A stretch of 64,000 nt of DNA from CAIKMD01 sp035552195. Lineage in GTDB: Bacteria; Pseudomonadota; Alphaproteobacteria; ATCC43930; CGMCC-115725. The DNA lies in assembly GCA_035552195.1 (NCBI GenBank), contig DASZLU010000065.1, positions 62,001 to 126,000 of the forward strand, in the 5' to 3' direction. Each line of letters opens with the position of its first letter. The stretch's first letter is position 1. Below, piece after piece: positions 60,205 through 64,000 of the stretch. A program made the position numbers and the translations under genes. Below the pieces are notes generated by a model, which saw only the letters and a list, made by a program, of their open reading frames with translations, was not told the origin of the DNA and did not search any database.

Positions 60205-61098
60205 TCAATGCAGCGTGTCGGCCACGCGTTTCAGCTTGTCGGGGTTGCGCGTGGCATAGATACCGACGATGCGGCCGTCTTCGATTTCCAACGCGGTGGT
60301 TTGAAGAACGTTGCCGCCTTCCACGGTCACGAAGCCGGGCAGGCCGTTGATATAGGTATAGCGCACCAGGCGCGACGGGTTCGCGGCGAAGATAGCGGCA
60401 AAACCCTCGAGCAACGGCATGATGGCGTCGATGCCGGCGACCGGCGCGCCATGCGCCGAGGCTTTGCCGCCGCCATCGGCGTAAGCGACGACATCGGTGG
60501 CGAGCAGATTGCGCAGCTGTGTCATTTTGCCGTCGCGCGAGGCGGCGAAGAAGGCTTCGGCGATAGCGAGCCCCTGTTCTTTCGCGAGCGGATAGCGCGG
60601 CCGGTCGGCGCGGATATGGGCCCGGGCGCGGCTGGCGAGCTGGCGCGACGCGGCTTCGTCGCGCTCGATGGTCGCCGCGACCTCGGCAAAGTCGAGGCCG
60701 AACACATCGTGCAGCAGGAAAGCGGCGCGCTCCAGCGGCGATAGCCGCTCCAGCGCCATCAGCAGCGGCAGGGTCACGTCGTCGTCCATCGCGTCCTCGT
60801 TCGCTTCCACCACCGGCTCGGGCAGCCAGGTGCCGGGATAGGTCTCGCGCTGATGCTGCGCCGATTTGAGGCGGTCGAGACACAACCGCGTCACGACGCG
60901 GCGCAGGAACGCCGCCGGCTCGCGCACCGCATCGCGATCGGTATCGAGCCAGCGCAGGAAAGCGTCTTGCACGGTATCTTCCGCATCCGCCATCGAGCCC
61001 AGCATGCGATAGGCGACGCGCCCCAAAAGCGGACGCAGCGGCTCGAACACGGCCGCGGCGTCGCTTTTGGCATCGGGGCTCAGTGCCGGGCCCATCAC
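60205..61098 (-). CDS. ECF41-type RNA polymerase sigma factor with SnoaL-like C-terminus
   Basis: A 297-residue protein. Region 2 is FEPLRPLLGRVAYRMLGSMADAEDTVQDAFLRWL and region 4 has LERAAFLLHDVFGLDFAEVAATIERDEAASRQLASRARAHI. A C-terminal domain of about 110 residues follows, of the SnoaL/NTF2 type. The ECF41 marks are all present: WLPEPV in the linker, DGGGK, and YINGLPGF near the end. In this group the C-terminal domain controls activity in place of a separate anti-sigma. The start is GTG 61098 or ATG 61095; either overlaps the oxidoreductase stop. DUF3224 follows. Confidence 0.92.
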   Translation of the reverse strand: MMGPALSPDAKSDAAAVFEPLRPLLGRVAYRMLGSMADAEDTVQDAFLRWLDTDRDAVREPAAFLRRVVTRLCLDRLKSAQHQRETYPGTWLPEPVVEANEDAMDDDVTLPLLMALERLSPLERAAFLLHDVFGLDFAEVAATIERDEAASRQLASRARAHIRADRPRYPLAKEQGLAIAEAFFAASRDGKMTQLRNLLATDVVAYADGGGKASAHGAPVAGIDAIMPLLEGFAAIFAANPSRLVRYTYINGLPGFVTVEGGNVLQTTALEIEDGRIVGIYATRNPDKLKRVADTLH

Positions 61099-62300
61099 GC
61101 CGCCTGCTCTTGTCCGCCGTCGATCGGGCGCGCCCGCGCGGCAAGATCGATGCTCGACGCGGCGAGCAAGGCTTCGCGCGAATCATCCGCCGGCGGATAG
61201 ATGATCTTGGTGTTGATCAGCTGCTTCACCGCTTTGCCTTCGCTGCCGGTCTTCTCAATCTGCCGCTCCCAGCCTTGCGTGATCACGGCGCCGGAACGGC
61301 CGAGATCGAGACAGGTAACGTAGCGCAGTTGTGTGTACGGCACAGTCGCCATGCCGAGCAGATCGCGCGCCGCGTTCTCGCCGGTGACGCGGCCGAGCTG
61401 TCCCGCGTGCTGACAGGATTGGAGCGTGCGGTGGCCGTCGCCGGTATCGGCCGAGGCGGCATCGCCGGCGACGAAGATGTCGGGCGCGGCGGGCGCTTGC
61501 AACGCGCCATTGACGATGACGCGGCCGAGACGATCGCGCATGCCGGGCACCTGCGCCGCGAACGGCGCCGCTTCCATGCCGGTTGCCAACACCACGGCGT
61601 CCGCTGCGAGCACGGTCTCATCGGCGAAGCGGACTGCGTCCGCGACTAAGGCGCCCACCGAAGCCCCGAGACGCAACTCGACCCGCGCAGCCGCAAGGGC
61701 CGCTTCGATCGCCGGCCGTGGACCCGGCCCGAGTTCCGGCCCGATCACCGCGGCACGGTCGATCAACACGATGCGGGCGCGCTCCGCCGCTGCATCGGCG
61801 CCATGCGCCTTGAGCCTGTCGCGCAGTTCGAGCGCCAGCTCGATGCCGGTGAAGCCGGCGCCGACCACCGCGATGGTCGGCACGGCGACATCGCGCGCGA
61901 TCGCGCCGAGACGCCGGTCGAAGGCGACCGCTTCGCTTTGCGTGTCGACCGAGAAGGCCGTGTCGGCGCCCGGCACCGGCGGCCGCTTCATCCGGCTGCC
62001 GGTGGCGACGACGAGGCGGTCATAGGAAAGAGGCGCGCCGATGGCGGGCGTTACGATCTTCGCCGCCGCATCGAGCCCGACCGCCTCACCGCGCACGAAG
62101 GTAATATCGAGAGTCCGCAAATAGGGCAGCATGTCGACGCCCAGCATCTCGGGCTTCGCCTCATAAAGCCGGGGCCGGATTTCGAGCATGGGCCCAGGCG
62201 AGACCAGGGTCACCGCCGCGCCGGGAGCGACGCGCCGCGCCGCCACCGCCGCCCAAAACCCGGCAAAACCGCCGCCGATCACCAAAATCCTATTGCCCAT
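61095..62300 (-). CDS. FAD-dependent pyridine nucleotide-disulfide oxidoreductase (NDH-2-like)
   Basis: A 401-residue flavoprotein. The FAD-binding start is ILVIGGGFAGFWAAVAARR. The NAD-binding centre is TIAVVGAGFTGIELALELRDRL, and the second FAD segment is DIFVAGDAAS. It resembles type II NADH dehydrogenases and related quinone reductases at the membrane surface. ATG 62300 is set by AAAGGAG upstream. It is translationally coupled with the ECF41 gene, as is usual for the oxidoreductase partners of this sigma group. An ECF41-type promoter lies 33 bases upstream. Confidence 0.9.
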   Translation of the reverse strand: MGNRILVIGGGFAGFWAAVAARRVAPGAAVTLVSPGPMLEIRPRLYEAKPEMLGVDMLPYLRTLDITFVRGEAVGLDAAAKIVTPAIGAPLSYDRLVVATGSRMKRPPVPGADTAFSVDTQSEAVAFDRRLGAIARDVAVPTIAVVGAGFTGIELALELRDRLKAHGADAAAERARIVLIDRAAVIGPELGPGPRPAIEAALAAARVELRLGASVGALVADAVRFADETVLAADAVVLATGMEAAPFAAQVPGMRDRLGRVIVNGALQAPAAPDIFVAGDAASADTGDGHRTLQSCQHAGQLGRVTGENAARDLLGMATVPYTQLRYVTCLDLGRSGAVITQGWERQIEKTGSEGKAVKQLINTKIIYPPADDSREALLAASSIDLAARARPIDGGQEQAA

Positions 62301-62332
62301 CCGTCGTCTCCTTTCAGGGGTTCCGACAACAT

Positions 62333-62359
62333 GACGAGCGGCGCCCGGACGGCGTGACA
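62333..62359 (-). promoter_or_regulatory. ECF41-type promoter of the oxidoreductase-sigma-DUF3224 operon
   Basis: On the minus strand TGTCACG (62359-62353), a 16-base spacer, then CGTC (62336-62333). This is one base from the published ECF41 consensus TGTCACA-N16-CGTC, lies 33 bases upstream of the oxidoreductase ATG and points in the right direction. Confidence 0.75.
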
Positions 62360-62370
62360 TGGCGGCTCGA

Positions 62371-62438
62371 TTTTTTTGCCCTGGCCCGATTTTTTGCCTT
62401 GGCGTTTTTTGCTTGGCCCCCCTTTTTTTGCCTTGGCC
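62371..62438. repeat. Imperfect tandem T-run repeat upstream of ppk2
   Basis: Four T runs of 7, 6, 6 and 7 bases (starting at 62371, 62390, 62405 and 62423), each followed by a variant of GCC-TTGGC. The unit is 15 to 19 bases. It sits between the ECF41 promoter and ppk2. It may affect DNA bending, or be a terminator remnant or polymerase-slippage array. Confidence 0.6.
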
Positions 62439-62499
62439 ATTGTCACCAAACCGCAAACGCTTCCAGATAACCGTTGGGGCTGGGCGAAGGAGCCGAGAG

Positions 62500-63417
62500 A
62501 TGACCGAGCCGAACCAAACCGAGACCCGTAATTGGCTGGAGATCGAACTCGAAGACGACATGGACGAGGAGGTCGAGCAGGCGGTCGACGATGCGCGCAT
62601 CCCTCCCGAGCTGCGCGACCTCCTCGAGCACCACCAGAAATCCACGCTCGACCGCCAGATCTATTTCAACGAACTGTTCCGCCTGCAAGGCGAGCTGGTG
62701 AAGCTGCAGGATTGGGTCCAGCACAAGGGCCTCAAGATGGTGGTCCTGTTCGAGGGCCGCGACAGCGCCGGCAAGGGCGGCGCGATCAAGCGCATCACCC
62801 AGCGCACCAATCCCCGCACCTGCCGCGTCATCGCCTTGCCCGCCCCGACCGAGCGCGAGCGGTCGCAGTGGTATTTCCAGCGCTATGTGCCGCATCTCCC
62901 GGCGGCCGGCGAGATCGTGCTGTTCGATCGCAGCTGGTATAACCGCGCCGGCGTCGAGCGCGTGATGGGCTTCGCCAGCGAAACACAGGTCGAGGATTTC
63001 TTCCGCGACGTGCCGGAGTTCGAGCGCATGCTGGTGCGCTCGGGCATCATCGTGGTGAAGTATTGGTTCTCGATCACCGATCAAGAGCAGCAGCTGCGCT
63101 TCCTCATGCGTATCCACGATCCCATCAAGCAGTGGAAGCTCTCGCCGATGGATCTGCAATCGCGCGTGCGCTGGGAGCAATACACCAAGGCCAAGGAGGA
63201 TATGTTCGAGCGCACCAACATCCCCGAGGCGCCCTGGCACATCGTCGAAGGCAACGACAAGAAGCGGGCGCGGCTCAATCTCATCGCGCATCTGCTCTCG
63301 CTGGTCCCTTACGAAGAGGTGCCGCACGAGGCGATCGCGCTGCCCAACCGCGTGTTCGACCCGCATTACGAGCGCCACGCGCTGCCGCCCGAATTGTTCG
63401 TCCCGCAGAAATATTGA
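62500..63417 (+). CDS. ppk2: Polyphosphate kinase 2
   Basis: A 305-residue PPK2 protein. After an acidic N-terminus (LEIELEDDMDEEVEQAVDD) the Walker A is VVLFEGRDSAGKGGAIKRI, the Walker B is EIVLFDRSWYNRAGVERVMGF, and the lid is LSPMDLQSRVRWEQYTKAKEDMF. One PPK2 domain and these motifs put it in class I, which moves phosphate from polyphosphate to nucleoside diphosphates, or back. AAGGAG precedes ATG 62500; the in-frame extension upstream covers the T-run repeat and is not coding. It is divergent from the ECF41 operon. Confidence 0.94.
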   Translation: MTEPNQTETRNWLEIELEDDMDEEVEQAVDDARIPPELRDLLEHHQKSTLDRQIYFNELFRLQGELVKLQDWVQHKGLKMVVLFEGRDSAGKGGAIKRITQRTNPRTCRVIALPAPTERERSQWYFQRYVPHLPAAGEIVLFDRSWYNRAGVERVMGFASETQVEDFFRDVPEFERMLVRSGIIVVKYWFSITDQEQQLRFLMRIHDPIKQWKLSPMDLQSRVRWEQYTKAKEDMFERTNIPEAPWHIVEGNDKKRARLNLIAHLLSLVPYEEVPHEAIALPNRVFDPHYERHALPPELFVPQKY

Positions 63418-63494
63418 GGCGTAAGCACGGCCGAGCGGCGGCGGACGGGAGCGGCCGCGCAAGCTATAAGGCCACAACCCGATCGGGAGGCACC

Positions 63495-63956
63495 ATGACC
63501 GACCCGCCGCGCCGTCCGTCGTTCATTTCTTCGCTTGCCTACAAGGACAATCGCGCCGCGCTCGAATTCCTTCAGCGCGCCTTCGGCTTCGTGCCGAGCG
63601 AGATCATGACCGATGCGGACGGCACGATCGTCCATGCCGAGATGAGCCATGGCGACGGCGTCGTGATGATCGGCACCGAATGGTTCGATTGGACGCGCAG
63701 CCCCGCATCGGTCGGCGGCAAGAATACGCAGCGCATCCATGTCCGTATCGCGAGCGGCATCGACGCGCACTGCGCCCGCGCGCGGCAAGAAGGCGCGACC
63801 ATCGTGAAAGAACCTGAAGATCAATTCTATGGCGAGCGCACCTATATCGCCGCCGATCTCGAAGGCCATCATTGGACCTTCTCGCAACCCCTCGGCACCG
63901 TCTCGCGCGAAGAGATGGAGAAGGCGAGCGGGTTTAGATTTCAGAAGCTGCCGTAA
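63495..63956 (+). CDS. VOC-family protein (PhnB-like)
   Basis: A 153-residue protein. FISSLAYKDNRAALEFLQRAFGFVPSEIMTDADGTIVHAEMSHGDGVVMIG and then RTYIAADLEGHHWTFSQPLGTVS are typical of the PhnB/glyoxalase-like subgroup, where the final D-x-x-G-x-x-W segment closes the module. Function is unknown; metal binding is doubtful. AGGCACC precedes the ATG at 63495 but with a weak ribosome site (CGGGAGG 8 bases upstream). It lies 77 bases after ppk2 and may be read with it. Confidence 0.85.
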   Translation: MTDPPRRPSFISSLAYKDNRAALEFLQRAFGFVPSEIMTDADGTIVHAEMSHGDGVVMIGTEWFDWTRSPASVGGKNTQRIHVRIASGIDAHCARARQEGATIVKEPEDQFYGERTYIAADLEGHHWTFSQPLGTVSREEMEKASGFRFQKLP

Positions 63957-64000
63957 CGATTACGCGCGTTTTTGCCGAGGCCCGTTCCGGGTTATCATCC

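Noticed and set aside
62359..62499. In-frame extension of ppk2 upstream to 62359
   Set aside because: It would read through the T-run repeat as a phenylalanine and leucine-rich stretch; a good ribosome site lies at the later ATG 62500.

Overview
The window is a GC-rich (about 63 percent by eye), densely coded bacterial chromosome segment. The gene content points to an alphaproteobacterium, most likely a Bradyrhizobium- or Xanthobacteraceae-like member of the Hyphomicrobiales. Reasons are the IF-1 variant with a basic tail beside bS21, the EcfG-like GGAAT-N16-CGTT promoter, the clade-3 PepF, the FlhF-type GTPase, and the mix of CaiB/BaiF transferase, acyl-CoA enzymes and many periplasmic binding proteins. 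No rRNA, tRNA, CRISPR array, insertion sequence or prophage gene was seen.

Layout. 1-1895: start of a transhydrogenase alpha subunit, then an ECF sigma/anti-sigma pair. 1941-6746: CurA-like reductase, OpgC-type membrane acyltransferase, two tandem SGNH proteins and a UDP-glucuronate epimerase. 6743-11806: acyl-CoA ligase, M3 peptidase, UbiB-family kinase. 11925-17279: GalE, a glycoside hydrolase-glycosyltransferase fusion and an ABC exporter, touching or overlapping. 17210-24409: TerC, FlhF-like GTPase, DedA, class III CoA transferase and a MsrA/binding-protein/YjbR unit. 24625-28587: a four-gene unit of one dehydrogenase and three binding proteins with no transporter genes. 28776-37153: VOC protein, HxlR regulator, enoyl-CoA hydratase, acyl-CoA dehydrogenase, GST, secreted proteins, an M24-fold protein and MlaA. 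37689-43226: Cache/PAS histidine kinase, single-domain response regulator, two more binding proteins (the second frameshifted) and YaiI. 43358-50474: SPFH protein, gluconokinase, CspA, bS21, IF-1, TetR, isocitrate dehydrogenase-type enzyme. 50556-63956: degenerate deformylase, TauE, VOC proteins, two DUF899 thioredoxin-like proteins, one broken and one intact DUF3224 gene, YbaK, an ECF41 operon and PPK2.

How genes may work together. The glycan genes between 2984 and 17279 could make, decorate and export a periplasmic or extracellular glucan. Five related binding proteins (one disrupted), plus one more distant one, occur without permease or ATPase genes; two follow a Cache kinase and response regulator, so some may serve sensing. 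The right-hand end looks like a redox and stress region built round an ECF41 operon whose promoter matches the published ECF41 motif.

Cautions. Two genes (41765-42768 and 52917-53310) carry one and two single-base deletions. All three fall in short repeats of one base, so assembly error is as likely as gene decay.
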